Shown: positions 41,815-51,409 of the stretch, one piece after another | Position numbering within the stretch: position 1 is the stretch's first letter | Layout of the letters: each line of letters starts with the position of its first letter | Assembly: GCF_024137965.1 (NCBI RefSeq) | Contig: NZ_CP099975.1 | Coordinates: forward strand, 2,914,001-2,978,000 | DNA: 64,000 nucleotides | From: Halomonas sp. Y3 | GTDB lineage: Bacteria > Pseudomonadota > Gammaproteobacteria > Pseudomonadales > Halomonadaceae | Direction: 5' to 3' | Position numbers and translations under genes: made by a program | The notes under the pieces: generated by a model | What the model was told of the DNA's origin: nothing | Seen by the model: only the letters and a program-made list of their open reading frames with translations | The model's database searches: none

Positions 41815-43331
41815 GGCTGCGGCTCCTCGAGCGACGCGGCGACTTCTGCCTGCGCCGGCCGAACCGCCACCAGCGCATAGTCCTGAGGGCCGCACAGATG
41901 TCCGTTGACGCGCTCGGTCAGCGGGTCGCTGCCGGGCACCTTGGCGCTCTCCGGGTAGGGGTTGAAGCGCAGCACTTCCAGCCCCCGAAACCCGTGAAAC
42001 TCCAGCAGGAAGCTCAGCGAGGTGGGCGTCAGCGGATTGCGGTGGGTGGGGTCGTGGTAGAAGGTGTGGCTGCCTACCAGCACGTTCTCGGGATTGGGCG
42101 TTTCGATGATCAGCACGCCACCCGGCGCCAGCACGCGACCGGCCTCTGCCACGGTGGCATAGAGCACGTCGAAGGGCAGGTGCTCGGCGATATGAAAGGC
42201 ACTGATCAGGGCGTGACTGCCGTCAGGCTGCGCCTTGAGCACCTCGAGCAGGTCATCTTCCACGACCTCCAGGCCCTGGGCCCGGCAGTGCGCCGCCATG
42301 GTCGCGTTGAGATCGACGCCGTGGGCCTTGAAGCCGTGCTCTTCCAGCAGCTGCAGCCACTCACCCCGCCCGCAGCCCAGGTCGAGGGCGCGCTCACCGC
42401 AGGCGCGCGCCTGATGCAGCTGGGGCAGATAGCGCTGGAGGTTTTCGCGCACCTGCGCCTCATCGCCACGAAAGATCGCCTCGAAGGCGAGGTAGTAGTC
42501 GTCGAGCTGCTGCTGGCTCGCCGCCGGGCGGCGCTGCGCTCCCAGGGACTCGAGCTTGTGCAGCAGGGGCTCGAGCGCGTCTTCGTCGGGGAGGAGTGCG
42601 TGCAGGGCCTCGACCAGCGGCTCGCGGGACTGGGCCAACCGCTCCAGCTGCCGCGCCTGCTCTTGCAGGCCGCGCTCCTGACTGCGTGAACGCTGCTCCA
42701 GCTTGGCACTGTGGTGCGCCTGGCGCTGCAGTTCGGCATCCAGCATCAGCAGGATATCGTAGATCCGCTGCTCCTGGCTCTCCAGGCGGCGAGAGAGCGA
42801 CCGCAGCCGCTCGCGCCGCCTGAGCTCCGGCATCCAGCGGCGCTCCAGCCACCGGTACCAGCGCTGTACGCTCCCCTGCAGCCAGCGCCCCGGCGGCCCC
42901 AGCCGCCGCTGCAGGCGCAGCGGCAGCGTCAGCCGCTGAAAGTCGCGCAGGTAAAGCTGGCCGGCGGCCAGCCGTTGGCGGCACTCCGCGGTGCAGAGCA
43001 GCTCGGCCAGCACATGGCAGCGCCCCACCTCGGGCAGCGCCTCGAGGTAGTGCCGCCTGCCCTCCTCGTCCGGCTCTCTGCCCAGCAGCACGGCATAGGC
43101 GCGCTGCAGAAACTGTTCGTCAGGCTGGCTGGGCAGCAGCAGCGCTTCCAGCTCGGGGGCGGTATCGTCGTCGATCTCAATGGGCAAATCGCCGCCATCC
43201 CGCAGCTCTCCCAGCCGCTGCCGGTAGGCAAGCGGCACGGGCTGAGGGGGCTCCTGATACTCGCCGGCATGGCGCGCGGCAGCCCGAATTCGGCCGATCA
43301 GGCCGTCAATATCGTCAAAGCGGTGAGTCAT
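41811..43331 (-). CDS. DUF4214-coiled coil-SAM methyltransferase, WbdD-like chain terminator
   Basis: The 506-residue protein has an N-terminal DUF4214-like unit (FLQRAYAVLLGREPDEEGRR, about residues 70-125). A long charged helical or coiled-coil region follows (about 140-260), and then a class I methyltransferase (ALDLGCGRGEWLQLL near residue 310, ISAFHIAEHLPFDVLYATVA, HTFYHDPTHRNPLTP). WbdD of E. coli O9a also joins a methyltransferase to a coiled-coil ruler, but in the opposite order and with a kinase, which is absent here. It probably caps the glycan end that Wzt recognises. It overlaps wzt by four bases. Confidence 0.8.
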   Translation of the reverse strand: MTHRFDDIDGLIGRIRAAARHAGEYQEPPQPVPLAYRQRLGELRDGGDLPIEIDDDTAPELEALLLPSQPDEQFLQRAYAVLLGREPDEEGRRHYLEALPEVGRCHVLAELLCTAECRQRLAAGQLYLRDFQRLTLPLRLQRRLGPPGRWLQGSVQRWYRWLERRWMPELRRRERLRSLSRRLESQEQRIYDILLMLDAELQRQAHHSAKLEQRSRSQERGLQEQARQLERLAQSREPLVEALHALLPDEDALEPLLHKLESLGAQRRPAASQQQLDDYYLAFEAIFRGDEAQVRENLQRYLPQLHQARACGERALDLGCGRGEWLQLLEEHGFKAHGVDLNATMAAHCRAQGLEVVEDDLLEVLKAQPDGSHALISAFHIAEHLPFDVLYATVAEAGRVLAPGGVLIIETPNPENVLVGSHTFYHDPTHRNPLTPTSLSFLLEFHGFRGLEVLRFNPYPESAKVPGSDPLTERVNGHLCGPQDYALVAVRPAQAEVAASLEEPQP

Positions 43332-44578
43332 GAAGACAGTTCCGGTTGGGCGTGCCGAGTATCCCCGCCGCTGGCGCCCCCTTCGCGGGGCAGTAGTTCC
43401 AGGTTCAGCGGTAGCCGGCATGCACCTGAGAAGAGGTGTCCCTTGAAGCCTGCCACGTCAAACTGCAGGTAGCTGTCGCACCACCAGTAGCACTGGTCGA
43501 GGTGGTGCTCGCGGCTGTGCAGCGCCACCGTGACCGTGTATTTGCCCGGGGCGATATCCGCCCGCAGCGACAGCCTGACGCAGCAGGGCTGCTCGGGCTC
43601 CAGCTCAATCGCCTGCCCGAGCTGGTAGCTGTTGACGCCGAAAATATCCTGCCCGAAGCGATCTCGGATCATGATGCCCAGCGTCACCTCTTCGAGGGGC
43701 CGATGAGCCAGCAGATCAAGCTCGATATCCACCAGCTCACCGCTGGACACCGTATCGCTGGCGCTTTCGTGGCCGCGCACGCGGCCCTTGAGCACTTCCA
43801 CTTCGCGCGTGCCATAGGCCTGGTGGTCGCGCGCCAGATGGCGCCCTTCCTCCTCTTCGGCCTGCCTGGCCATGATGCGGTTGTAGTGGTTCACGGCTTT
43901 TTCGGCGTCGCCGTCGAAGACGATACCGCCATCCTCCAGCACCATGACCCTGTCGCACAAGACCTTGACGGCGTTAAGGTCGTGGGAGACAAACAGGATC
44001 GAGCCTCCGCCCTCCTTGAACTCGCGGATCCGCTTCATGCACTTCTGCTGGAAGTAGCCATCGCCCACAGACAGCGCCTCATCCACGAGAAAGCAGCGGG
44101 GATCGGCGTGAATGGCGATGGAGAATCCCAGGCGCATGACCATGCCGGATGAATAGGTGCGCAGGGGTTCGTCGATATAGTCACCCAGTTCGGAGAAGTC
44201 GATGATCGCGTCTCGACGCGCCTCGATCTCCTCGTGAGTCATGCCCAGCATCAGAGCGTTGGCGGTAATATTCTGCCGCCCGGTCAGCTCCATGTTGAAG
44301 CCGGTCCCCAGCTCCAGCAGGCCGGTGACGCGCCCGTCAATGCGGATAGCACCGCTGTCGGGCACCAGCACGCCGGTCAGCAGCTTGAGCAGCGTCGATT
44401 TGCCAGCTCCATTGCGGCCCACCACGCCGAGCACCTCGCCCGGCGCCACGCGAAAACTGATATCTCTGAGCGCATGGTAGCTGGAGTGGCGGGTTCGGCC
44501 GGTTACGGCTTCCAGCAGCCGGTCGCCGGGGCGCTGAAACAGCTTGAAGGTCTTGTTCAGCCCCTCTATCTCGATCAT
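43328..44578 (-). CDS. wzt: Polysaccharide ABC exporter ATPase, Wzt
   Basis: The 416-residue protein has an ATPase domain (residues 1-240; Walker A GRNGAGKST, signature SSGMVMRLGFS, Walker B CFLVDEALSVGD). A C-terminal domain of about 150 residues of the Wzt type follows and binds the glycan's modified end. The pairing with a methyltransferase in the next gene fits capped O-antigen recognition. It follows wzm by 12 bases. Confidence 0.92.
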   Translation of the reverse strand: MIEIEGLNKTFKLFQRPGDRLLEAVTGRTRHSSYHALRDISFRVAPGEVLGVVGRNGAGKSTLLKLLTGVLVPDSGAIRIDGRVTGLLELGTGFNMELTGRQNITANALMLGMTHEEIEARRDAIIDFSELGDYIDEPLRTYSSGMVMRLGFSIAIHADPRCFLVDEALSVGDGYFQQKCMKRIREFKEGGGSILFVSHDLNAVKVLCDRVMVLEDGGIVFDGDAEKAVNHYNRIMARQAEEEEGRHLARDHQAYGTREVEVLKGRVRGHESASDTVSSGELVDIELDLLAHRPLEEVTLGIMIRDRFGQDIFGVNSYQLGQAIELEPEQPCCVRLSLRADIAPGKYTVTVALHSREHHLDQCYWWCDSYLQFDVAGFKGHLFSGACRLPLNLELLPREGGASGGDTRHAQPELSS

Positions 44579-44590
44579 CGCCTCGTTCTC

Positions 44591-45409
44591 CTAGATGCAG
44601 TCGCGCAGGTCGCGCTCGGTACGCCGCAGCAGCCATAGCGCCGACGCCAGCAGCAAAAGCGTCAGCGCTGCCACGCCGGCCAGGCCGTAGGGCCCCGGCA
44701 GGGTGTGGTACATGATCAGATCCCGATAGGCATCCACCAGCTGATAGATGGGGTTGAAACGCATCAGTTCCATGGCGCCGTCCGGCAGGATATCGCTGAC
44801 GTAGACGATCGGCGTGGTCCAGAACAGCACCGGCAGCAGCACCGCCACGGCCTCACGAATATCCTTGAGGTAGACGGCCAGGATGGCCAGCAGCAGCCCC
44901 AGCGCGTAGGTGAAGGCCAGCTGCAGGGCAAAGACCAGGGGCACCGCCAGCCACCAGGCGCTGAAGGGAAAGCCGATCAGCAGCAGAAAGACAGCGAAGA
45001 ACAGCATGCTGATGGCATAGATCACCGACTCGGCAATCAGCACCGAGACAGGCAGCGCCTTGAGCGATACCTTGACCTTGGTGATCAGGTGGGCCCGTTC
45101 GATAAACAGGTTGGTGATGGTGCTGAGCCCCTTGGCAAAGGCGGTCCAGGCGAGCATGCCGCAGATCAGATAGATGCTGTAGGTGTACTGGTCGATCTCG
45201 GCGCCAAAGCCCTCCAGGCGCGCGCCCATGATCTTGGAGAACACCAGCACGAACACCAGGATGTTGATCAGCGGCCCGATCAGCGTCCAGGCCTTGCCGA
45301 TCACGGAGCCCTTGTGGCGGTCGACCAGGTCCTCACGGGCCAGGTGCCAGAGCAGTGGCAACTGATTGCGCCATCCGGCCAGACGAGGTGACAACGAGGC
45401 CAGGGTCAT
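44591..45409 (-). CDS. wzm: Polysaccharide ABC exporter permease, Wzm
   Basis: The 272-residue protein has six membrane helices and the ABC-2 type pattern (LAREDLVDRHKGSVIGKAWT near the start, ILVFVLVFSKIMGARLEG). With Wzt it exports undecaprenyl-linked glycan in one chain across the inner membrane. Its ATG overlaps the stop of the large glycosyltransferase. Confidence 0.92.
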   Translation of the reverse strand: MTLASLSPRLAGWRNQLPLLWHLAREDLVDRHKGSVIGKAWTLIGPLINILVFVLVFSKIMGARLEGFGAEIDQYTYSIYLICGMLAWTAFAKGLSTITNLFIERAHLITKVKVSLKALPVSVLIAESVIYAISMLFFAVFLLLIGFPFSAWWLAVPLVFALQLAFTYALGLLLAILAVYLKDIREAVAVLLPVLFWTTPIVYVSDILPDGAMELMRFNPIYQLVDAYRDLIMYHTLPGPYGLAGVAALTLLLLASALWLLRRTERDLRDCI

Positions 45410-48405
45410 GACAGCGCTCCTTGTTCATTGGCGCCAGGGGCACTTTCATTGGCACCAGGGGCACTGGGGGCAGGCTCACTGGTACCAGGGCCACCGGGAT
45501 CGGACTGGCGGCGACAGTCGTTCGAGCCGGGGTCAGCTGGGCTTGCGTCGAGCGGGCTGATGGAGGCCTGGGGCCGGGGCAGATCGGCGAGAATCGGCGC
45601 CAGCCAGGCGTCGGCGCTCTGTGCCCAGGTGAGGCACGGCAGTGCCCGAGAGTCGGGCAGGCTGCCGCCCTGCCAGCTCAGGTACCAGGCCTGCAGTTCG
45701 CCGGCCAGCTGCTCGGCGCTCTCGGCGTGGAAGTAGCAGGCATGCTCGCCGGCCACTTCACGAAATACCGGAATGTCTCGCGCCAGGATCGGAATACCGC
45801 GGTGAGCCGCTTCGATCAGCGGCAGGCCAAAGCCCTCACCGAGGGAGGCTGCCAGCAGGGCATCGCTGTCTGCGTAAAGACGCGACAGCATGGCATCGCT
45901 GGCACCCTCCACCCAGTGCAGGCGCTGCCCGGCCATGGGGTGGTGGCGCAGCTGGCCGGCAAGCTTGTCCACGTTCCAGCCCTGTTTGCCCACAATGACC
46001 AGATTGAGCGGCAGCTGTCGTTCCCAGCAGCGCTCCAGGGCATCCAGTACCTGACGATGCCCCTTGCGCGGCTCCAGGGTGCCGACCATCAGCAGCGTCG
46101 CGCCGCCCGCCTGATCGATCACTTGAAGCTGCGCCTGCTCCTCCTCGCTGGGCGACGCGGCGTCGGCCTGCTCCGCAAAATCGGCGCCCAGATGAAAGTG
46201 CCTGACCCAGGGAGACCGGGGCAGCGCAAGGCGGCTCAGCTCCTGGCGCACATCGTCTGCCACCGTCGCCGACACGCAGGTGATGCCGTCGGCCAGCTCG
46301 GCGATGGCGTTGAACCAGGCCTGCATGCGCGCCGGAATATCCTCCGGGAAGCAGTGCGGGAGACGCAGCGGCAGCAGGTCATGCACGGTGAAGTAGCAGC
46401 GCACGCCCCGCGCGCGCATCCGCTTGAGCGCGTGGCCGGCCTGCTCCAGCAGCGGCGGCGCCCACTCGACGCTGACGTAGATATCACCGGGGCGCGCCTC
46501 GCAGGGGCGGTCCGGCGCCGGCGGTTCGATGCCCAGCTGCTCGCTGGCAAAGCCCCGGGCAAGGTGAAAGTCGTCACCGCCCCAGCGCACCAGCTCGACG
46601 CGCCAGCCCTGCGGAGGATGGCGCAGCAGCTGGTCTGCCAGCCTTCGAGTGACCCGTTCGATCCCGGTCTTCAGGTCGTGCCAGGCAATGGTGCTCACAT
46701 CGAAGAGGATGCGCGGGGCCGCCGCAGGGGCCGTGGTGTCGAGCTCGCACAGGCCGCCCGTGACCTCCAGCAAGGCTCCTTCATCGAGGCGCCGCAGCGC
46801 GCTCAGACCGGCCAGGCGGTCGAGCCAGCGTTCGTGCCTCTCTCGCCGCGTACGGCCGCTGAAGGATTCGATAGCGTCACGGTACTGCTTGGCCACCTGC
46901 ACCGGGTCCAGCTGGCGCGCCACGTGGCAGCGCGCCTGCTCACCCAGGGTATGGCGCCTTTCGTCGCTCGCTACCAGCGCCTCCAGCGCCTTCCCTAGCT
47001 GCTCGGCGCAAAACCGGTCCGGCAGCATCACCAGCGCCTCCTCCGGCAGTTCGGCGCTGCTGCCGTGGGCATTGGCCACCACCGCCAGACCGTGCGCCAT
47101 GGCGTCCAGAATAGCGCCGGAGGTCTCTCCCCGGGAGTCCTGGCGCAGCTGCACTGCCACATCCGCGGCGCGTAGCCAGCGCAGGTAGTCGCTGCGGGAT
47201 ACATAGCCCGTGACTCTCACTTGCCGGCCAGCCGGATGCGCGCGCAGGCGGCGTTCCAACGCCTGGCCGAAATCCCCGGCGTGCTGGGCGCCGACCAGGG
47301 CGAGTATGACCTCGCGCTCCCCCCAGTCGCCTGCCAGGAATGCCTCCACCAGCTGGTCGCTCATCTTCTTGGGGTTGATGCCACCGAAACTGGCGATCAC
47401 GCAGGCATCCTCGCTGAGCTGCAGCTCACGGCGCGCCCGGGCACGGCGCTCGTCGTCCAACTCGGGCAGCGCGCGAAGGTGCGGAATGATGGCGGGCGCC
47501 TCTTGCCAGGCGTCAGGACGCCAGCGTCGGTCCAGCTCGCTGGCAAACCGTGAGTGCATGATCAGTCCCGCCGCCTCGTGGGTCACAAAGCCGTTGACCG
47601 GGTACTCTTCGGGGCCCCTGCTGCCCCCGCCATGCCCCCCGGCTTCCAGCGCCAGCACGGCTGGGAAGCCGTGTTCGTGGAAGAGCTGACGACGCAACCC
47701 GTCCGGCCAGTTGCCACACTCCTGCTGCCACCAGACGGCGTCGAAGAGAAACACATCGTGCAGCACCACGACGCCCGGGCAGCGCTGCAGCAGCGGGAAC
47801 TGATAGGAGTGAAACATGGAGTTGCCGACCTGATAGAGCACACGATCAAAGCCTGAATAGGCCTCGATGAACTGCGCCGGCGACATGACCGCGTGCGTTC
47901 CGACAAGGTCGGGGGCGATGTCGGGCTGGTCGACGACCAGCGTGATCTCGTAGTGCGCTGCCAGATAGGGCAGCAGCTCGGCGCTGTAGTCCGCAATGCC
48001 GGTTGCCTCGGGGGGCAGAGGCGCCACGAAGGCCAGCCGCGGCGGCGAGTGAGGCGGACACGCTTCATCCTGCGGCACGCTGTCCAGATGCGCCCAGCGC
48101 GGAGTCTGACCGGCATGCCCTATCCAGTGCAGCTGTTCGGCGCCCAGGCCATCGGCCAGGCGCTGCGGTACCAGCTCCCAGAGCTGGCGATCGACCCGAG
48201 CCAGATGCTCCTGGGCCGGCGCGGGAATATGCAGAATACGCTGCTCCTCCAACCGCCCCGCCAGCCGCCGCCTGACCTCGATGGCATCATCGTCGTCAAA
48301 GCCGATCAGCAGGAGCCCGGCCTCGGGCGCAAGGGCCTCCAGCCAGCCATCGCCCTCCGCCAGAGGGCGCCCACCGGGGTTGTCCACAACGTTCAGACGC
48401 TTCAT
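45406..48405 (-). CDS. Large two-domain glycosyltransferase (GT4-GT4)
   Basis: The 999-residue protein has a short N-terminal domain (about 1-110) that may bind the acceptor. A first GT4 unit follows (about 125-500; LAFVAPLPPEATGIADYSAE, VIASFGGINPKKMSDQLVEA, ETSGAILDAMAHGLAVVANA). The second GT4 unit (about 570-930) has RILFDVSTIAWHDLKTGIER, LLMVGTLEPRKGHRQVLDAL and SLGEGFGLPLIEAAHRGIPI. The tail of about 50 residues is Pro/Ala/Ser/Gly-rich and ends with repeats of SAPGANE. Overlapping genes on both sides (ATGA) show tight coupling. It probably polymerises the exported glycan. Confidence 0.87.
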   Translation of the reverse strand: MKRLNVVDNPGGRPLAEGDGWLEALAPEAGLLLIGFDDDDAIEVRRRLAGRLEEQRILHIPAPAQEHLARVDRQLWELVPQRLADGLGAEQLHWIGHAGQTPRWAHLDSVPQDEACPPHSPPRLAFVAPLPPEATGIADYSAELLPYLAAHYEITLVVDQPDIAPDLVGTHAVMSPAQFIEAYSGFDRVLYQVGNSMFHSYQFPLLQRCPGVVVLHDVFLFDAVWWQQECGNWPDGLRRQLFHEHGFPAVLALEAGGHGGGSRGPEEYPVNGFVTHEAAGLIMHSRFASELDRRWRPDAWQEAPAIIPHLRALPELDDERRARARRELQLSEDACVIASFGGINPKKMSDQLVEAFLAGDWGEREVILALVGAQHAGDFGQALERRLRAHPAGRQVRVTGYVSRSDYLRWLRAADVAVQLRQDSRGETSGAILDAMAHGLAVVANAHGSSAELPEEALVMLPDRFCAEQLGKALEALVASDERRHTLGEQARCHVARQLDPVQVAKQYRDAIESFSGRTRRERHERWLDRLAGLSALRRLDEGALLEVTGGLCELDTTAPAAAPRILFDVSTIAWHDLKTGIERVTRRLADQLLRHPPQGWRVELVRWGGDDFHLARGFASEQLGIEPPAPDRPCEARPGDIYVSVEWAPPLLEQAGHALKRMRARGVRCYFTVHDLLPLRLPHCFPEDIPARMQAWFNAIAELADGITCVSATVADDVRQELSRLALPRSPWVRHFHLGADFAEQADAASPSEEEQAQLQVIDQAGGATLLMVGTLEPRKGHRQVLDALERCWERQLPLNLVIVGKQGWNVDKLAGQLRHHPMAGQRLHWVEGASDAMLSRLYADSDALLAASLGEGFGLPLIEAAHRGIPILARDIPVFREVAGEHACYFHAESAEQLAGELQAWYLSWQGGSLPDSRALPCLTWAQSADAWLAPILADLPRPQASISPLDASPADPGSNDCRRQSDPGGPGTSEPAPSAPGANESAPGANEQGALS

Positions 48406-48650
48406 GCCTCTCGCTCCCAGCGCTGTTGCAGGTCATCGAGCAGGCGCTTTTGGTACTCACCGCGGCCGTCGAAGTCGTTAACGGGCTGTGCTTCGCCGGC
48501 GCGCCATGCACCACCGTACATGAGGCGCAGTACCAGCCCGCGCAGGCGCGGAGCGCGCGCGAGCGTTCGTTGCCCGAGGAGCTTGAGGCGCGGCGAACGT
48601 GCCAGCCTCATCAGCGTGCGTGAAAGCAGACGGCGCGCTGTGCTAGTCAT
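48402..48650 (-). CDS. Small basic protein in the glycan operon, unknown
   Basis: The 82-residue protein begins MTSTARRLLSRTLMRLARSP and is strongly basic in its first half, with Arg/Leu amphipathic helices. Its second half is acidic (DFDGRGEYQKRLLDDLQQRW). GGAG stands 7 bases before the ATG, and its stop overlaps the start of the next gene (ATGA), so it is probably real. It could anchor the glycosyltransferases to the membrane face. No family was recognised. Confidence 0.6.
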   Translation of the reverse strand: MTSTARRLLSRTLMRLARSPRLKLLGQRTLARAPRLRGLVLRLMYGGAWRAGEAQPVNDFDGRGEYQKRLLDDLQQRWEREA

Positions 48651-48664
48651 GGAACGACTCCAGA

Positions 48665-49831
48665 TCAGGAAAGTGATGAGGTCAAAAGGCTCTGCCAACG
48701 AGACCAGAATTGTTCTGTCGAGAAGCGCTCGGCCTGACGGCGACACGCCTGAGGGTCAATGGCCAGCGTCTCGAACGCGTCAAGGCCGGCGCGCAGCGAA
48801 TCGGCGCATTGATCGGCGAAGAACAGGCCGGTGGCCGCATCGCCGTGTTCGGGTCCCAGCACGGTTTCCAGAGCCCCGCCTCGCCCCAGCGCCAGCACGG
48901 GCGTGCCTACGGCCTGCGCCTCCAACGGCATGATGCCGAAGTCCTCATCGGCGGCGAAGACAAACCCGCGCGCCTGCGTCATCAGCCGACGCAGCACATC
49001 CCGGGGCTGGTAGCCGAGGATCTCGATGTTCTCCGCACCGGCGGCCAGCGCCTCCAGCCTGCCCCGCTCGGGGCCATCCCCCACCACTCGCAGCCGCTTG
49101 TTCGGCATGTCGCGAAACGCTTCCACCACGATATCCAGGCGCTTATAGGGCACCAGCCGCGAAGCCGCCAGATAGAAGTCATCGCGCGGTGACGGGTCAA
49201 AGGGAAAAGCGTCGAGGTCAACGGGCGGGTGTATCACACTCGACTCGCGGCGGTAGTAGCGCCGGATGCGCCCGGCGACGTTGGCAGAGTTGGCCACGAA
49301 GTGGTCGACCCCCGCGGCAGTGGCCGCATCCCAACGGCGCAGGCGCTCCAGCATGCGCTCGGCACACCAGCTCAGCGGTGCCGGGTAGCGGGCGTCGCGC
49401 AGGTAGTCATCGCGCATCTCCCAGGCGTAGCGCATCGGCGTATGGCAGTAGCAGAGGTGCCGCTGCCCCGAGTGGGTCACGACCCCCTTGGCCACCGCAT
49501 GGCTCGACGAAATGACCAGATCGAAGCGGCTCAGGTCGAAGCGCGCCATCACCTTTGGCATGACCGGGAGGTAATAGCGGTAGTGGTCGCGTATTCTCGG
49601 CAGTCGCTGCAGCCAGCTGGTGTGCACCACGTGCTCGGCCAGGCGACCTCGCTCCTCCTGCGGCATGGCGTATACCGTGGTAAAGACTTCGGCATGCGGG
49701 AAAGCCTGCAGGAGCGCGTCCAGCACCTTTTCCGCGCCGCCGGACACCACCAACCAATCGTGGATGATCGCCACCCGGTAGCCCTTGCTTAGTGCCTGAA
49801 GCCCGGCTAGCGGTGCATTAATGATCGCCAT
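48665..49831 (-). CDS. Glycosyltransferase family 4, mannosyltransferase-like
   Basis: The 388-residue protein has VAIIHDWLVVSGGAEKVLDA, FTTVYAMPQEERGRL and CYCHTPMRYAWEMRDDY, typical of the WbaZ/WbdC group of mannosyltransferases. The donor part holds ADEDFGIMPLEAQAVGTPVL. The ATG at 49831 overlaps the end of manC by 14 bases. Upstream ATGs exist but would give a long Pro-rich leader. The neighbouring manC supports a mannose donor. Confidence 0.87.
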   Translation of the reverse strand: MAIINAPLAGLQALSKGYRVAIIHDWLVVSGGAEKVLDALLQAFPHAEVFTTVYAMPQEERGRLAEHVVHTSWLQRLPRIRDHYRYYLPVMPKVMARFDLSRFDLVISSSHAVAKGVVTHSGQRHLCYCHTPMRYAWEMRDDYLRDARYPAPLSWCAERMLERLRRWDAATAAGVDHFVANSANVAGRIRRYYRRESSVIHPPVDLDAFPFDPSPRDDFYLAASRLVPYKRLDIVVEAFRDMPNKRLRVVGDGPERGRLEALAAGAENIEILGYQPRDVLRRLMTQARGFVFAADEDFGIMPLEAQAVGTPVLALGRGGALETVLGPEHGDAATGLFFADQCADSLRAGLDAFETLAIDPQACRRQAERFSTEQFWSRWQSLLTSSLS

Positions 49832-51293
49832 GGAGAGAGGGCTTGGTGGGCTCGGTGCCGGAGCGCCCATAGGCGTCATCGAAACGGACAATATCGTCCT
49901 CGCCAAGGTAGTCGCCGGTCTGCACTTCTATCAGGCGCAGGGGGATGAGGCCAGGGTTCTCGAGTCTGTGTACCGTGCCCTGGGGAATATAGGTGGACTC
50001 ATCCTCGCCAAGCAGAAAGCTTTTCAGGTTGGCGACCTCGCCATAGCCTTCGCCCAGCGTGACCTTGGCCGTACCGGCCACCACGACCCAGTGCTCGGAG
50101 CGATGATGGTGCATCTGAAGGGAGAGCTGCGCGCCCGGCTTGACCACGATCTGCTTGACCTGAAAACCCGTATCACTGGCCACACTGCGGTAGTGCCCCC
50201 AGGGGCGGTAGACACAGCGATGCATCTGAGGCTCGGAGCGCTTGCCCGCCTTGAGGATGTCGACCACCTCACGAGTCTTCTGCGCATGACTCTGGTGCGC
50301 CACCAGCACCGCATCGTCGGTTTCGACGATGACCAGATCCTGCACGCCCAGCGCCGCCACCAGCCGTGACTCGCTGCGCACCAGACAGTTGCTCGTATCG
50401 GCAAGGAGCACGTCGCCGTGGGTGGCGTTGCCGTCGGCCTCGGCGTCGGCGTGTAGCGCATGGACAGCATCCCAGGAGCCGATATCGCTCCACCCCGGGC
50501 TCATGGGCACCACGGCGGCACTCTGAGTGCGCTCCATCACCGCGTAGTCGATGGAGATATCGGGACAGCTGGCAAAGCGCTCGGCATCGATACGCATGAA
50601 GTCAAGATCAACGGCGCGCCCTTCGAACGCGGCCTCGCAGGCGAACAGCACATCAGGCGCATGCCGGGAGAGCTCTTCCAGGTAGTGCCGAGCGCGCATT
50701 AGGAAAATCCCGCTGTTCCAGAGATATTCACCGCTGGCAAGATACTGCGCGGCAAGACCGGCATCGGGCTTCTCGACAAAGGCGGCGACGCGATGCCCCG
50801 AGCCTAGCGGCGCCCCGCAGCGGATATAGCCATAGCCCGTATGGGCATGGGTCGGCTCGATCCCGAAGGTAACCAGCTGCCCGGCGTCGATCAGCGCCAG
50901 CCCCTGGTTCACGGCTGATGCAAAGGCACTGCCATCGCGAATGACATGATCCGCCGGCATGGCAAGCAGCACCGGGTCTTCATGCTGCCCAAGCGCCGCC
51001 ATTGCGGCCAGGGCCAGAGCCGGCGCCGTGTTGCGCCCGATCGGCTCCAGCAGAATACCGGTGGGGGAGACACCAATCGAGAGCAGCTGATCTGCCACCA
51101 GGAAACGGTGCTGATCATTGCAGATGACCAGCGGTGGCGCACAGCCAGGCAGGTGCGCAAGGCGCTGAACCGTCTCCTGCAGCAGGCTCTCTTCCGACGA
51201 GCTAAGGCGCTGAAATTGCTTGGGAAACTGCTCGCGAGAAACGGGCCATAGGCGGGAGCCCGAGCCACCTGAAAGGATGATGGGCAAGAGCAT
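49818..51293 (-). CDS. manC: Mannose-1-phosphate guanylyltransferase / mannose-6-phosphate isomerase
   Basis: The 491-residue protein has the nucleotidyltransferase signature LPIILSGGSGSRLWPVSREQFPK at its start, FVEKPD near the middle, and a C-terminal cupin isomerase domain (MHHHRSEHWVVVAGTAKVTLG). The bifunctional enzyme makes GDP-mannose from fructose-6-phosphate with a separate phosphomannomutase, which is not in the window. GGAGG lies 7 bases before ATG 51293. GDP-mannose would supply the neighbouring glycosyltransferases. Confidence 0.93.
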   Translation of the reverse strand: MLLPIILSGGSGSRLWPVSREQFPKQFQRLSSSEESLLQETVQRLAHLPGCAPPLVICNDQHRFLVADQLLSIGVSPTGILLEPIGRNTAPALALAAMAALGQHEDPVLLAMPADHVIRDGSAFASAVNQGLALIDAGQLVTFGIEPTHAHTGYGYIRCGAPLGSGHRVAAFVEKPDAGLAAQYLASGEYLWNSGIFLMRARHYLEELSRHAPDVLFACEAAFEGRAVDLDFMRIDAERFASCPDISIDYAVMERTQSAAVVPMSPGWSDIGSWDAVHALHADAEADGNATHGDVLLADTSNCLVRSESRLVAALGVQDLVIVETDDAVLVAHQSHAQKTREVVDILKAGKRSEPQMHRCVYRPWGHYRSVASDTGFQVKQIVVKPGAQLSLQMHHHRSEHWVVVAGTAKVTLGEGYGEVANLKSFLLGEDESTYIPQGTVHRLENPGLIPLRLIEVQTGDYLGEDDIVRFDDAYGRSGTEPTKPSLHGDH

Positions 51294-51409
51294 GATGTCC
51301 TCCATGGAAAAGATGTCTCTGGCGTTCCCCGCGCCTGAGCGATGGCTTGTAGATCCGGGCTGAGAGAATAACACTTCCTGACACTCTGAGCAGCCGCAGC
51401 ATAGCCGCC

